Assembly: GCF_003955715.1 (NCBI RefSeq)
Contig: NZ_CP034463.1
Location: 3,038,001-3,102,000, forward strand
DNA length: 64,000 nucleotides
Reading direction: 5' to 3'
DNA from: Streptomyces aquilus
GTDB lineage: Bacteria; Actinomycetota; Actinomycetes; Streptomycetales; Streptomycetaceae
A program made the position numbers and the translations under genes. Below the pieces are notes generated by a model that saw nothing but the letters and a program-made list of their open reading frames with translations, did no database searches and was not told where the DNA came from. Below, in pieces: positions 8,929 through 17,705 of the stretch (position 1 is the stretch's first letter; each line of letters begins with the position of its first letter).

Positions 8929-10584
8929 TCATCCCTGGGTCTTCTGGATGGCTTCTCGAAGCACCTGGCGGTCGTCGAACGGACGGACCACCCCGGCGAT
9001 GTCCTGGCCCTGCTCATGGCCCTTGCCCGCGACCAGCACGGTGTCTCCGGGCCGTGCTCGGGCGACGGCTGCGGCGATCGCGGCGGCCCGGTCCTCGAAG
9101 ACCTGGACCTCGCCGCGCTCGTGTACTGGCACGGACGCCGCGCCTTCGAGCATGGTTGCGAGGATCGCGAGCGGGTCCTCGGAGCGGGGGTTGTCGGAGG
9201 TCAGTACGGCGGTGTCGGCGAGCCGCGCCACGGCGGCGCCCATGGGCGCGCGCTTGGTCCGGTCGCGGTCGCCGCCGCAGCCGAGCACGACGTGCAGGCT
9301 GCCCTCGGTGACCTTGCGGAGCGCCTTGAGGACGGACTCGACGGCGTCGGTCTTGTGGGCGTAGTCCACGACCGCGAGATACGGCTGTCCGGCGTCCACG
9401 CGCTCCAGGCGCCCCGGCACGCCCGGCACCGCGGCGACGCCGTCGGCGGCGGTCTGCGGATCGAGCCCGGCGACGGCGAGGGCGACGATCGCGGCGAGGG
9501 TGTTGGCCACGTTGAAGGGGCCCGCCAGCGGCGACCGGGCGTGGATGCGCTCGCCCTCGGGGCCGATCACGGTGAACGTCGAGTCCATCGGGCCGACCTG
9601 GACGTTCTCGGCGCGCCAGGCGGCGTCGGGGTGGCCCTCGGCGGAGAAGGTGACGACCGGGACCGTGGCCTCCTCGACGAGGCGGCGGCCGTACTCGTCG
9701 TCGAAGTTGACGACGCCGAGTCTGCTGCGTTTCGGCGTGAAGAGCTGTGCCTTGGCCCGGAAGTAGTCCTCCATGTCGGAGTGGAACTCCATGTGTTCCG
9801 GGCTGAGGTTGGTGAAGACGCCGATGTCGAAGACGCAGCCGTCGACCCGGCCGAGCACCAGGGCGTGGCTGGAGACCTCCATCGCGACCGCCTCGACGCC
9901 GCGCTCGCGCATGACCGCGAACAGGGCCTGGAGATCGGTGGCTTCGGGGGTGGTGCGCTCGGACTTGATGCGCTCGTCGCCGATCCGCATCTCGACCGTG
10001 CCGATCAGACCGGTGTTGTTCTTGGTCTTCAGGCCGCCCTCGACGAGGTAGGCGGTGGTGGTCTTGCCGGAGGTGCCGGTGATGCCGATCTGGAGCAGGT
10101 CGCGGCCCGGGTGGCCGTAGATGGTGGCCGCCAGTTCGCCCATCCGCGCGCGCGGGTCGTCCACGACCAGGACCGGCAGACCGGTCGCCGCGGCGCGCTC
10201 GGCGCCGGTCGGGTCGGTGAGCACGGCGACCGCGCCGAGGCCGGCGGCCTGGGTGACGAAGTCGGCGCCGTGCAGGCGGGCGCCCGGGAGGGCGGCGTAC
10301 AGGTCGCCGGGGCGGACCGCGCGCGAGTCATGGGTGATGCCCGTGACCTCGGCGGTGCTGTCCGGCTGCTCGACACCCAGCTGATCGGCGAGTTCCGCGA
10401 GGGGTGTTGCGGAGACCCGGACCGGCCGGGGCGGTCCCGGATATGTCACGGGATGGCCCTTCTGGGTGGTTTGGGACTGATCAGCGTGTGGCACGGCGGT
10501 GAGCGTACCGGGCACACCCGCTTCGGAGCGAAGCGAGGGCGCGGGCGTGCTCTGGTTCCCGGGATCGGGAGTGATCGTTGTCAC
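8929..10584 (-). CDS. murE: UDP-MurNAc-dipeptide:2,6-diaminopimelate ligase MurE
   Basis: Adds the diamino acid to UDP-MurNAc-Ala-Glu. The 551-aa product has the P-loop GTSGKTTTA near residue 171, the carbamylated-Lys region FTNLSPEHMEFH, and the C-terminal DNPR motif (TSDNPRSEDP), diagnostic of DAP rather than Lys enzymes; Streptomyces walls use LL-DAP. GTG start, with AGGAA about 8 nt upstream. The first 45 residues (Pro/Ser/Gln-rich) are outside the conserved fold, so the true start could be somewhat downstream. Confidence 0.96.
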   Translation of the reverse strand: MTTITPDPGNQSTPAPSLRSEAGVPGTLTAVPHADQSQTTQKGHPVTYPGPPRPVRVSATPLAELADQLGVEQPDSTAEVTGITHDSRAVRPGDLYAALPGARLHGADFVTQAAGLGAVAVLTDPTGAERAAATGLPVLVVDDPRARMGELAATIYGHPGRDLLQIGITGTSGKTTTAYLVEGGLKTKNNTGLIGTVEMRIGDERIKSERTTPEATDLQALFAVMRERGVEAVAMEVSSHALVLGRVDGCVFDIGVFTNLSPEHMEFHSDMEDYFRAKAQLFTPKRSRLGVVNFDDEYGRRLVEEATVPVVTFSAEGHPDAAWRAENVQVGPMDSTFTVIGPEGERIHARSPLAGPFNVANTLAAIVALAVAGLDPQTAADGVAAVPGVPGRLERVDAGQPYLAVVDYAHKTDAVESVLKALRKVTEGSLHVVLGCGGDRDRTKRAPMGAAVARLADTAVLTSDNPRSEDPLAILATMLEGAASVPVHERGEVQVFEDRAAAIAAAVARARPGDTVLVAGKGHEQGQDIAGVVRPFDDRQVLREAIQKTQG

Positions 10585-10611
10585 GAGGTGGTTCCTGGCT
10601 GCTCGTACTGA

Positions 10612-12582
10612 TCAGGGCGTGAAGGTGACGGGAAGGGAGGCGGACTTGGTTCCCGTCGGTGGGACCTGGAGGGTCTTCAGGGCGAACTCCATGACCTGCT
10701 TGTAGACGGGGCCGCAGATCTGACCGCCGAAGTAGCTGCCCTTGGTGGCGTTCTGGATCGCGCAGTACACGGTGATGCGGGGGCTGTCGGCGGGCGCGAA
10801 CCCGGCGAACGACGAGGTGTAGCCGTGGTACCTGCCGGTGGCCGGATCCACACGGTTGGCCGTACCCGTCTTGCCCGCGACCCGGTACCCCGGAATACGC
10901 GCCTTGGCACCGGTGCCCGCCTCGTCGTCCACGACCGACTCCAGCATCCGGGCGAGGGTCTTCGCCGTCTTCTCGCTGATCACCCTTGACTTCTTGGGCT
11001 TCGCGGCGGGTGTGAAGCGTCCGTCGGGTCCCTGCGTGCCCCGCACGAGCGTGGGTTCGACGCGGACGCCGCCGTTGGCGATCGTCGAGTAGACGGACGT
11101 GGCCTGCATCGCGTTGAGGGAGACGCCCTGGCCGAAAGGAATCGTGTACTGCTGCGAGGTCGACCAGTCCTGGGGCGCGGCGAGGATGCCCTTCGTCTCG
11201 CCGGGGAAGTCCAGGCCGCTGTAGCTGCCGAGGCCGAACTTGCGCAGGTAGGAGTAGAGGACCTGGTTGGACTGGGCCTGGGTCTTGCCGAGTTGGCCGG
11301 TCGCCAGGATGGTGCCGATGTTGCTGGACATGGCGAGCACGCCGTTGAGCGTGAGGTACCAGGTCTTGTGGTCGATGTCGTCCTTGAAGAGCCGGTCGCC
11401 GCGGTGCAGCCGGTTCGGCACGGTGACGTGCGTCAGCGGCGTCGCTACGTTCTCCTCCAGCACGGCTGCCATCGACATGACCTTGGCGGTGGAGCCGGGC
11501 TCGTAGGCGTCCTCCACGGCCCAGTTGTGCAGGGTGCCGGGGTCGGCCTGGGAGAGGTCGCCGGGGTCGAAGCCGGGCGAGTTGGCCATCGCGAGGATCT
11601 CGCCGGTCTTGGTGTCCTGCACTATCACGTAGCCGCGGTCCGCCTTGGACTTGCGCACCTGCTCGGTGATGGCGTTCTGCGCGGCCCACTGGATGTCGCG
11701 GTCGATGGTGAGCTCGACGTCGCTGCCGGGCACGGCGGGCGTCTCCGTGGAACCCGCGGTCGGGACCTGCCGGCCGCCGGACTGGGCGTAGCGGATCTTG
11801 CCGTCCTTGCCGGACAGCAGCGTGTTCAGCTTCTGCTCGATCCCGCCGCCGCCCTTGCCGTCGGCGTTGACCCAGCCCAGTATCCCGGCGGCGAGATCGC
11901 CGTTCGGGTACACGCGCTTGCTGGTGGCGACGGCGAAGACACCGGCGAGGACGTTGACACCGGTGCCGTCCTCGGCCTTCGCGGCCAGGGCGCTCTTGAG
12001 GTCCTTGATCTGCTTCCAGACCTGCGGGGTCTGCCGTCCGGCGAGCTTGACGTACTGCCCCTTGGTGCGGAGCTTCTCGGCCAGGTCGGCCTGCTCCTGC
12101 CCGAGGATCGGGGCGAGCAGCGCGGCGGCCTGCTCGGGCCCGTCGTCGATCTTGAGCTGCTTGCGCTTGAAGAGCGTCGGGTCGGCCGTGATGTCGTACG
12201 CGTCCACGCTGGTCGCGAGGGCGACGCCGCCGCGGTCGGTGATCTGGCCGCGCTCGGCGGTCAGGGTGTAGCCGACGTACCGGTTCTGCTCGGCCTTGGC
12301 GGCGTAGGTGCTCGCGTCGACGGCCTGGACCTGGAGGAGCCGGACCGCGAAGGCGATCAGGACGAGGGTCAGGCCGAGGCTGACCATGCGCAGCCGGGGC
12401 CGGGGGCTGCCGAGCCGGATCTGCCGTGCGGCCGTGGCGCGCGGGGCCGCGGGGCGGGGCGCCGGTGGGCGGCGGGCCGGGCGGGCGCCGGGGCCGGCGG
12501 GGCGCCGGCGGCCGTCGGGGGCGGGCCTGGCGGGTCCGGGCACACGGCGGCGCGGCGGTTCCCTGTCGGACACTTCCGTCAC
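10612..12582 (-). CDS. ftsI: Septal class B penicillin-binding protein FtsI (PBP3)
   Basis: Transpeptidase that cross-links septal peptidoglycan with FtsW; 656 aa from the GTG at 12582. A basic, Pro/Arg-rich cytoplasmic tail (about 75 residues) precedes one membrane anchor (MVSLGLTLVLIAFAVRLL), the pedestal domain (ERGQITDRGG) and the transpeptidase domain with active-site STAK (EPGSTAKV), SSN (MSSNIG) and KTGT (AGKTGTANR). No PASTA repeats follow. The start is a GTGA overlap with ftsL; the frame is open well beyond it, so this choice rests on coupling and normal length. Confidence 0.96.
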   Translation of the reverse strand: MTEVSDREPPRRRVPGPARPAPDGRRRPAGPGARPARRPPAPRPAAPRATAARQIRLGSPRPRLRMVSLGLTLVLIAFAVRLLQVQAVDASTYAAKAEQNRYVGYTLTAERGQITDRGGVALATSVDAYDITADPTLFKRKQLKIDDGPEQAAALLAPILGQEQADLAEKLRTKGQYVKLAGRQTPQVWKQIKDLKSALAAKAEDGTGVNVLAGVFAVATSKRVYPNGDLAAGILGWVNADGKGGGGIEQKLNTLLSGKDGKIRYAQSGGRQVPTAGSTETPAVPGSDVELTIDRDIQWAAQNAITEQVRKSKADRGYVIVQDTKTGEILAMANSPGFDPGDLSQADPGTLHNWAVEDAYEPGSTAKVMSMAAVLEENVATPLTHVTVPNRLHRGDRLFKDDIDHKTWYLTLNGVLAMSSNIGTILATGQLGKTQAQSNQVLYSYLRKFGLGSYSGLDFPGETKGILAAPQDWSTSQQYTIPFGQGVSLNAMQATSVYSTIANGGVRVEPTLVRGTQGPDGRFTPAAKPKKSRVISEKTAKTLARMLESVVDDEAGTGAKARIPGYRVAGKTGTANRVDPATGRYHGYTSSFAGFAPADSPRITVYCAIQNATKGSYFGGQICGPVYKQVMEFALKTLQVPPTGTKSASLPVTFTP

Positions 12583-13133
12583 CTGCCGGGGGTCGGGGTC
12601 GCGGAGGACGGTTCGGTGGAGGGCGTGACTGCGGGGGTGGGGACGGCCGTGGGGGTGGGCGCGGCCGTGGGCGTCGGGGACGCGGCCGTGACGGGCATCG
12701 CCTCGGGGGGTCGTACGACCTGGACCGCGGACTGCTCGGCCGCGGCGCTCGGGACGCCCTTGACGGTGCCGTCGGGGGCGAGGAAGGCCGGGTCTCCGCC
12801 GGGGACCATGCCGAGTTCGCGGGCCCGGCGCTGGAGGGCGTCGGGGGCGGAGTAGGCGTCGATGTCGCGCTGGAGGGCCTGCTCCTGGTCGGTGAGGCTC
12901 TTGGTCTCCTTCTGGAGGTCGTCGAGTTTGAACGACCCTTCGCTGAGCGCGGAGTTCAGCACGAGGAGTCCGATGAGGCCGCCGCCGAGAAGGAGCACGA
13001 CGAGGAGCACGAACGGGGTGCGGGCGGCCTGGCCGGAACCGGGCCGGCCGGAGCCGGAATGGGGTGGGAAGAGCCGCGCGAGCCGAGCCGCCCGCCCCCT
13101 CAGTTCGGGTTTCCTGCTCACTCCGCTCCTCAC
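12579..13133 (-). CDS. ftsL: FtsL-like septum formation initiator
   Basis: Small bitopic divisome protein, up to 184 aa: basic N-terminus, one helix (about residues 40-60, [20 protein letters not shown]), then a coiled-coil ([22 protein letters not shown]) and the short RARELGMV stretch typical of FtsL/DivIC. The tail (about 140-184) is a Pro/Thr/Ala repeat ([15 protein letters not shown]), disordered and presumably outside the membrane. The first GTG overlaps the rsmH stop (GTGA); a GTG 12 nt downstream has GAGGAG in front and is a real alternative. Confidence 0.9.
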   Translation of the reverse strand: MRSGVSRKPELRGRAARLARLFPPHSGSGRPGSGQAARTPFVLLVVLLLGGGLIGLLVLNSALSEGSFKLDDLQKETKSLTDQEQALQRDIDAYSAPDALQRRARELGMVPGGDPAFLAPDGTVKGVPSAAAEQSAVQVVRPPEAMPVTAASPTPTAAPTPTAVPTPAVTPSTEPSSATPTPGR

Positions 13134-14086
13134 TCGATGTCCGCCCTGATCCGCTCGGCGCCACGCAGCCGCGCGGGGGCCGCCCGCCGGTTCTCGGCGA
13201 CCTCTTCCTCGGTGGGAAGTTCGGCACCGCGCGTGAGCAGCTTGAGCCGCGGCTGGTACTGCTCGGGGATCACCGGGAGTCCGGGGGGCGCGGTGTTGGC
13301 GGCGCCGGCCGCGAACACCTGCTTCACCAGCCGGTCCTCCAGCGAGTGGTACGACAGCACGGCGATCCGTCCGCCGACGCCGAGGGCCTTCACCGCGGCC
13401 GGGATCGCCCGCTCCAGGACGGAGAGTTCGCCGTTGACCTCGATGCGCAGCGCCTGGAAGGTGCGCTTGGCCGGGTTGCCGCCGGTGCGCTTGGCGGCCT
13501 GCGGCAGGGAGTCCCGGATCAGCTCGACGAGCCGCGAGCTGTTGCTGAACGGCTCCTTCTCGCGCTCGCGCACGATCGCGGCCACGATCCGCTTGGCCTG
13601 CTTCTCCTCGCCGTACGCCCGCAGGATCCGCACCAGCTCGCCCGGCGGGTAGGTGTTGAGGACCTCGGCGGCGCTGATGCCGGTCGTCTGGTCCATGCGC
13701 ATGTCGAGCGGGGCGTCCTGGGCGTAGGCGAAGCCGCGGTCGGCCTCGTCGAGCTGCATGGAGGAGACGCCGAGGTCGAACAGGACGCCCTGGACGTGCG
13801 GAATGCGGAGTCGCTCGAGAACCTCCGGAAGCTCGTCATAGACCGCGTGGACGAGCGTGGCACGCTCGCCGTAGGGCGCGAGGCGCTCGCCGGACAGGCG
13901 CAGGGCCTCCTTGTCGCGGTCGAGGGCGACGAGCCGGGCCTCGGGGAACTGCTGGAGGAGGGCCTCACTGTGGCCGCCGAGACCGAGGGTGCAGTCGACG
14001 ACGACCGCTCCGGGGGCGTGCAGGGCGGGGGCCAACATGTCCAGGCAGCGCTGGAGCATCACCGGGACATGTCGCGTGTTGCTCAA
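13130..14086 (-). CDS. rsmH: 16S rRNA (cytosine1402-N4)-methyltransferase RsmH (MraW)
   Basis: SAM-dependent methyltransferase of 318 aa that methylates C1402 in the ribosomal P site. N-terminal [13 protein letters not shown] and the motif [14 protein letters not shown] near residue 35, then [17 protein letters not shown] and [10 protein letters not shown], are family signatures. It is the first gene of the dcw operon here; no mraZ lies upstream. A promoter is predicted at 14301-14328. Confidence 0.97.
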   Translation of the reverse strand: MSNTRHVPVMLQRCLDMLAPALHAPGAVVVDCTLGLGGHSEALLQQFPEARLVALDRDKEALRLSGERLAPYGERATLVHAVYDELPEVLERLRIPHVQGVLFDLGVSSMQLDEADRGFAYAQDAPLDMRMDQTTGISAAEVLNTYPPGELVRILRAYGEEKQAKRIVAAIVREREKEPFSNSSRLVELIRDSLPQAAKRTGGNPAKRTFQALRIEVNGELSVLERAIPAAVKALGVGGRIAVLSYHSLEDRLVKQVFAAGAANTAPPGLPVIPEQYQPRLKLLTRGAELPTEEEVAENRRAAPARLRGAERIRADIE

Positions 14087-14504
14087 GGGGCCCTCTCAGG
14101 TCCGGCGGGCCGTACGCACCGCCGGGTCCCCGCCCGCTCGTGAAGGGGAGGCCTGCCGGCGCCGGAAGCGTCAGCCGGCCGGGAGCGGGAGGAGGCCGAG
14201 CCGTACGTACGCGCCGCGCGCGTGGGGAGATCCGGTGACTGCGCCGGTTTCTCCTGGGGAATTCATGCCAGCAGGGAGACCTCGCCTCCCGCTTCGCGTC
14301 ACTTTAGTCCACGGTGTCTCGCGGTCAATCAACCGGCCTGCGCGTCGCGGCCGGGCATCGGGGCGAGGCGGCCGACGGCGGGAAATCACCCGCTCGGGCG
14401 TACCCCGCCACCCCTGTGGCTTACCTCACAAAGAGGACGTGATGACGGTCTTTTTCCCTTCTCACCGCAGGACCGGATCAGCGGTGACCAGTAATGTCGT
14501 CACC
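14087..14504. other. Intergenic region between rsmH and the carbonic anhydrase gene
   Basis: About 420 bp of divergent control region. It holds the predicted dcw promoter (14301-14328, minus strand). mraZ, which opens dcw clusters in many bacteria, is absent: neither strand here encodes its short conserved product. A good ribosome site (AGAGGAC) lies before an in-frame ATG at 14442, so part of this stretch may be translated as an N-terminal extension of the carbonic anhydrase. Confidence 0.6.
14301..14328 (-). promoter_or_regulatory. Predicted promoter for the dcw operon (TTGACC-16-TAAAGT)
   Basis: On the minus strand TTGACC (14323-14328) is followed after 16 nt by TAAAGT (14301-14306), close to the vegetative consensus. 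Transcription would start near 14294, giving an untranslated leader of about 200 nt before rsmH. A GACAC pentamer lies in the spacer, resembling the WhiA core; that link is speculative. Confidence 0.55.
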
Positions 14505-15050
14505 ATGACGACTTCTGCATCCGCCGCCACCGCATCCGAAGGCGCCATACGTACCGGCGCCGTCACCGACCGGCTCGTCGCCGCGAACGAGCAGTACGCC
14601 GCCGCGTTCACCGACCCCGGCATGGACGCCCGCCCTGTTCTGCACGTCGCCATCGTGGCCTGCATGGACGCCCGCCTCGACCTGCACGCGGCGCTCGGCC
14701 TGGAGCTCGGCGACTGTCACACCATCCGCAACGCGGGCGGCGTGGTCACCGACGACGTGATCCGGTCGCTCACCATCAGCCAGCACAAGCTGGGCACCCG
14801 CAGCATCGTGCTGATCCACCACACCAACTGCGGCCTGGAGCAGATCACCGAGGACTTCCGCACCGAGCTGGAGGACGAGGTCGGCCAGCGCCCCGCCTGG
14901 GCCGTGGAGGCCTTCCGGGACGTCGACCAGGACGTACGCCAGTCCATGCAGCGGGTGCGCACCAACCCGTTCCTGCTGCACACCGACGACGTGCGCGGCT
15001 TCGTCTTCGACGTGAAGACCGGCCTGCTGCGCGAGATCGACCCCGCCTGA
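14505..15050 (+). CDS. Beta-class carbonic anhydrase
   Basis: Zinc enzyme interconverting CO2 and bicarbonate, 181 aa from ATG 14505. Ligand and dyad motifs are clear: CMDAR at 53-57 (Cys53, Asp55, Arg57) and HHTNC at 105-109 (His106, Cys109), with RNAGGVVTDDVIRSL between. It resembles the mycobacterial Rv1284 group. An upstream in-frame ATG at 14442 has a better ribosome site (AGAGGAC, 6 nt) and would add 21 non-conserved residues; I keep the shorter form but the longer one may be real. It stands alone, divergent from the dcw operon. Confidence 0.9.
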   Translation: MTTSASAATASEGAIRTGAVTDRLVAANEQYAAAFTDPGMDARPVLHVAIVACMDARLDLHAALGLELGDCHTIRNAGGVVTDDVIRSLTISQHKLGTRSIVLIHHTNCGLEQITEDFRTELEDEVGQRPAWAVEAFRDVDQDVRQSMQRVRTNPFLLHTDDVRGFVFDVKTGLLREIDPA

Positions 15051-15202
15051 CCGCGCCCGGCCGCGCTCCGAAGCTGTCGTTCTGCTGTTGATTTCCGCTT
15101 CCGGGGCACCCAAAGCGTCGCAAGCCCCGACAAATCGCAGGCAGTTGTCCACAGGCGAGTGACACGAATCGGTAACGGCAGCAAGAATGCGTGGATGGAC
15201 GT

Positions 15203-15224
15203 CACGCGGAACCATTTCCGCGTG
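15203..15224. repeat. Inverted repeat upstream of the moxR operon
   Basis: Arms CACGCGGAA (15203-15211) and TTCCGCGTG (15216-15224) with a 4-nt centre, in the 250-bp gap between the carbonic anhydrase and moxR. It may terminate the carbonic anhydrase transcript or act as an operator for the moxR operon whose start is 77 bp downstream. No protein partner recognised. Confidence 0.45.
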
Positions 15225-15300
15225 GTGTCCGTGATTCGGGGTGGGCCGGTCCGCAACGCAGAGCGTCGGCCCGGAGAAAGAACGGGCCGAGGAGGGCCGG

Positions 15301-16332
15301 GTGACGACCTATGACGATCGAGCGAGCCTCACTGATCTGACTGCCACTGTGGAGCGAGTCCGCAGTTCGGTGGAGGGTGTGATCGAGGGCAAGCCCGAGG
15401 TCGTACGGCTTTCGCTGACCGTGCTGCTCGCCGAGGGGCATCTTCTGATCGAGGATGTCCCCGGCGTCGGCAAGACCATGCTGGCGAAGGCACTGGCGCG
15501 GTCCATCGACTGCTCGGTGCGGCGTATTCAGTTCACGCCCGACCTGCTGCCCTCGGACATCACCGGTGTCTCGATCTGGGACCAGCAGCGCCGGGACTTC
15601 GAGTTCAAGCCGGGCGCGATCTTCGCGCAGATCGTGATCGGCGACGAGATCAACCGCGCCTCGCCGAAGACGCAGTCCGCGCTCCTGGAGTCCATGGAGG
15701 AGCGGCAGGTCACCATCGACGGGCAGACCTACGAGCTGCCCAGCCCCTTCATGGTGGTGGCCACGCAGAACCCGGTCGAGATGGAGGGCACCTACCCGCT
15801 GCCGGAGGCCCAGCGCGACCGCTTCATGGCACGGGTCTCCATCGGCTACCCCAGCGCGGAGGCCGAGTTGCAGATGCTCGACGTCCACGGCGGGGTGAAC
15901 CCGCTGGACGACCTCCAGCCGGTGGCCCACGCGCACGACATCGTGAAGCTGGTCGACGCCGTCCGCGGCGTCCATGTCGCCGACCCGGTCCGGCGCTACG
16001 CCGTCGACCTGGTCGCCGCCACGCGCACCCACCCCGACCTCAGACTCGGCGCCTCCCCGCGCGCGACGCTGCATCTGCTGCGCGCGGCGAAGGCGTCGGC
16101 CGCGCTCAGCGGCCGGGAGTACGCGCTGCCGGACGACGTGCAGGCCCTCGCCGTCGCCGTCCTGGCCCACCGCCTGCTGCCCACCGCCCAGGCCCAGCTG
16201 AACCGGCGCACCGCGGAGCAGGTCGTGCAGGAGATCCTGCAGCGCACCCCGGTGCCCCAGCAGCAGGGCGGCATGGGCCTCGGCCACGGCACGCCGGGCT
16301 ACGGCCAGCAGCCGCCGCGGAGGCTTGGATGA
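15301..16332 (+). CDS. MoxR-family AAA+ ATPase
   Basis: Cytoplasmic AAA+ ATPase of the MoxR class, 343 aa; such proteins act as chaperones that mature partner proteins, usually the DUF58 protein encoded next door. Walker A is EDVPGVGKT near residue 59, Walker B IVIGDEINRA, and the arginine-finger region PEAQRDRF. The GTG at 15301 is chosen for the GAGGAGGGCCGG ribosome site; upstream in-frame codons lack similarity. It overlaps the DUF58 gene by ATGA and shares an operon with a transglutaminase, the standard MoxR-DUF58-TgpA trio. Confidence 0.95.
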   Translation: MTTYDDRASLTDLTATVERVRSSVEGVIEGKPEVVRLSLTVLLAEGHLLIEDVPGVGKTMLAKALARSIDCSVRRIQFTPDLLPSDITGVSIWDQQRRDFEFKPGAIFAQIVIGDEINRASPKTQSALLESMEERQVTIDGQTYELPSPFMVVATQNPVEMEGTYPLPEAQRDRFMARVSIGYPSAEAELQMLDVHGGVNPLDDLQPVAHAHDIVKLVDAVRGVHVADPVRRYAVDLVAATRTHPDLRLGASPRATLHLLRAAKASAALSGREYALPDDVQALAVAVLAHRLLPTAQAQLNRRTAEQVVQEILQRTPVPQQQGGMGLGHGTPGYGQQPPRRLG

Positions 16333-17705
16333 CCACCGCCGCCGGGCCGGGCCACGCGGAGGCCGACCGGGGCGACAAGGGCGGGATGCGCACCGCGCTG
16401 GCCGGCCTGACCACCCGCGGCCGGTCCTTCCTGGCCGCGGGCATCGCCGCCGCCATCTGCGCGTACGTCCTGGGGCAGAGCGATCTGCTGCGGGTCGGTC
16501 TGCTGCTGGCCGTGCTGCCCCTGGTCTGCGCCACCGTCCTGTACCGCACCCGCTACCGGGTCGCCGGCAGCCGCCGGCTCTCCCCCGCGCGCGTGCCCGC
16601 CGGCAGCGAGGCCCGCGTCCATCTGCGGATGGACAACGTCTCGCGGCTGCCCACCGGCCTGCTCATGCTCCAGGACCGGGTGCCCTACGTGCTCGGCCCG
16701 CGCCCCCGCTTCGTCCTCGACCGGGTCGAGGCGGGCGGCCGCCGCGAGGTGTCCTACCGGGTCCGCTCCGACCTGCGCGGCCGCTACCCGCTGGGCCCGC
16801 TCCAGCTGCGCCTGACCGACCCGTTCGGCATGTGCGAGCTGACCCGGTCCTTCTCCTCGTACGACACCCTGACGGTGATCCCGCGCGTGGAGCCGCTGCC
16901 GCCGGTCCGCTTCAGCGGCGAGGCGAAGGGCTACGGCGACGGGCGACAGCGCTCGCTCGCGCTGGCCGGCGAGGACGACGTCATCCCGCGCGGGTACCGC
17001 TACGGCGACGACCTGCGCCGGGTGCACTGGCGTTCCACCGCGCGCTACGGCGAGCTGATGGTGCGCCGCGAGGAACAGCCGCAGCGCTCCCGCTGCACGG
17101 TGCTGCTCGACACCCGGGGTCTCGCCTTCCACGGCGCGGGCCCCGACTCAGCGTTCGAGTGGGCCGTCTCGGGCACCGCGTCGGCGCTGGTCCACATGCT
17201 CGAACGCGGCTTCTCCGTACGGCTGTTGACGGACACCGGCAGCTCGGTGCCCGGCGAGGGCGCGGACGGGTTCGCCGGCGCGAACCAGGAGTCGGCGGAC
17301 GCGGCGGGCCTGATGATGGACACCCTCGCGGTGATCGACCACTCCGACGGCACCGGCCTGTCGCGCGCGTACGACGTGCTGCGCGGCGGCAACGAAGGGC
17401 TGCTGGTCGCCTTCTTCGGCGACCTCGACGAGGAACAGGCCACGGTCGCCGCCAAGATGCGCCAGCGCAGCGGCGGCGCGGTCGCCTTCCTGCTGGACAG
17501 CGCGAGCTGGGGGCGGGAACCGACCGATGTGGCCGGGCCGTTGGACCGGAGCGAGGAGCGGTTGCGGATGCTGCGCGAGGTGGGCTGGACGGCGCTGCGC
17601 GTGCCGCGCGGCGCCTCTCTGACCGAGCTGTGGCGCCAGGCGGACCGTGAGCGCACCGGTCTGGGTGTGGCGAGCGGCGCGGGCAGTGAGGGGGCACCGG
17701 CATGA
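16329..17705 (+). CDS. DUF58 domain membrane protein
   Basis: 458 aa. Two membrane helices lie at about residues 35-72; the DUF58 signature follows at about 225-255 (DDLRRVHWRSTARYGELMVR, then EEQPQRS) and a von Willebrand A-like fold after it (TVLLDTRG). Function is not established; members are encoded beside MoxR ATPases and are thought to be their clients. The ATG overlaps the moxR stop and the TGA overlaps the next ATG, so the three genes are translationally coupled. Confidence 0.92.
   Translation: MTTAAGPGHAEADRGDKGGMRTALAGLTTRGRSFLAAGIAAAICAYVLGQSDLLRVGLLLAVLPLVCATVLYRTRYRVAGSRRLSPARVPAGSEARVHLRMDNVSRLPTGLLMLQDRVPYVLGPRPRFVLDRVEAGGRREVSYRVRSDLRGRYPLGPLQLRLTDPFGMCELTRSFSSYDTLTVIPRVEPLPPVRFSGEAKGYGDGRQRSLALAGEDDVIPRGYRYGDDLRRVHWRSTARYGELMVRREEQPQRSRCTVLLDTRGLAFHGAGPDSAFEWAVSGTASALVHMLERGFSVRLLTDTGSSVPGEGADGFAGANQESADAAGLMMDTLAVIDHSDGTGLSRAYDVLRGGNEGLLVAFFGDLDEEQATVAAKMRQRSGGAVAFLLDSASWGREPTDVAGPLDRSEERLRMLREVGWTALRVPRGASLTELWRQADRERTGLGVASGAGSEGAPA

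Noticed and set aside
10612..13227. Possible ftsL-ftsI fusion from one continuous open frame
   Set aside because: ftsL is in another frame with a normal stop and GTGA coupling to ftsI.
13911..14504. Long N-terminal extension of the carbonic anhydrase back into the rsmH gene
   Set aside because: Open only by codon bias; no family similarity upstream, though a short extension from ATG 14442 remains possible.
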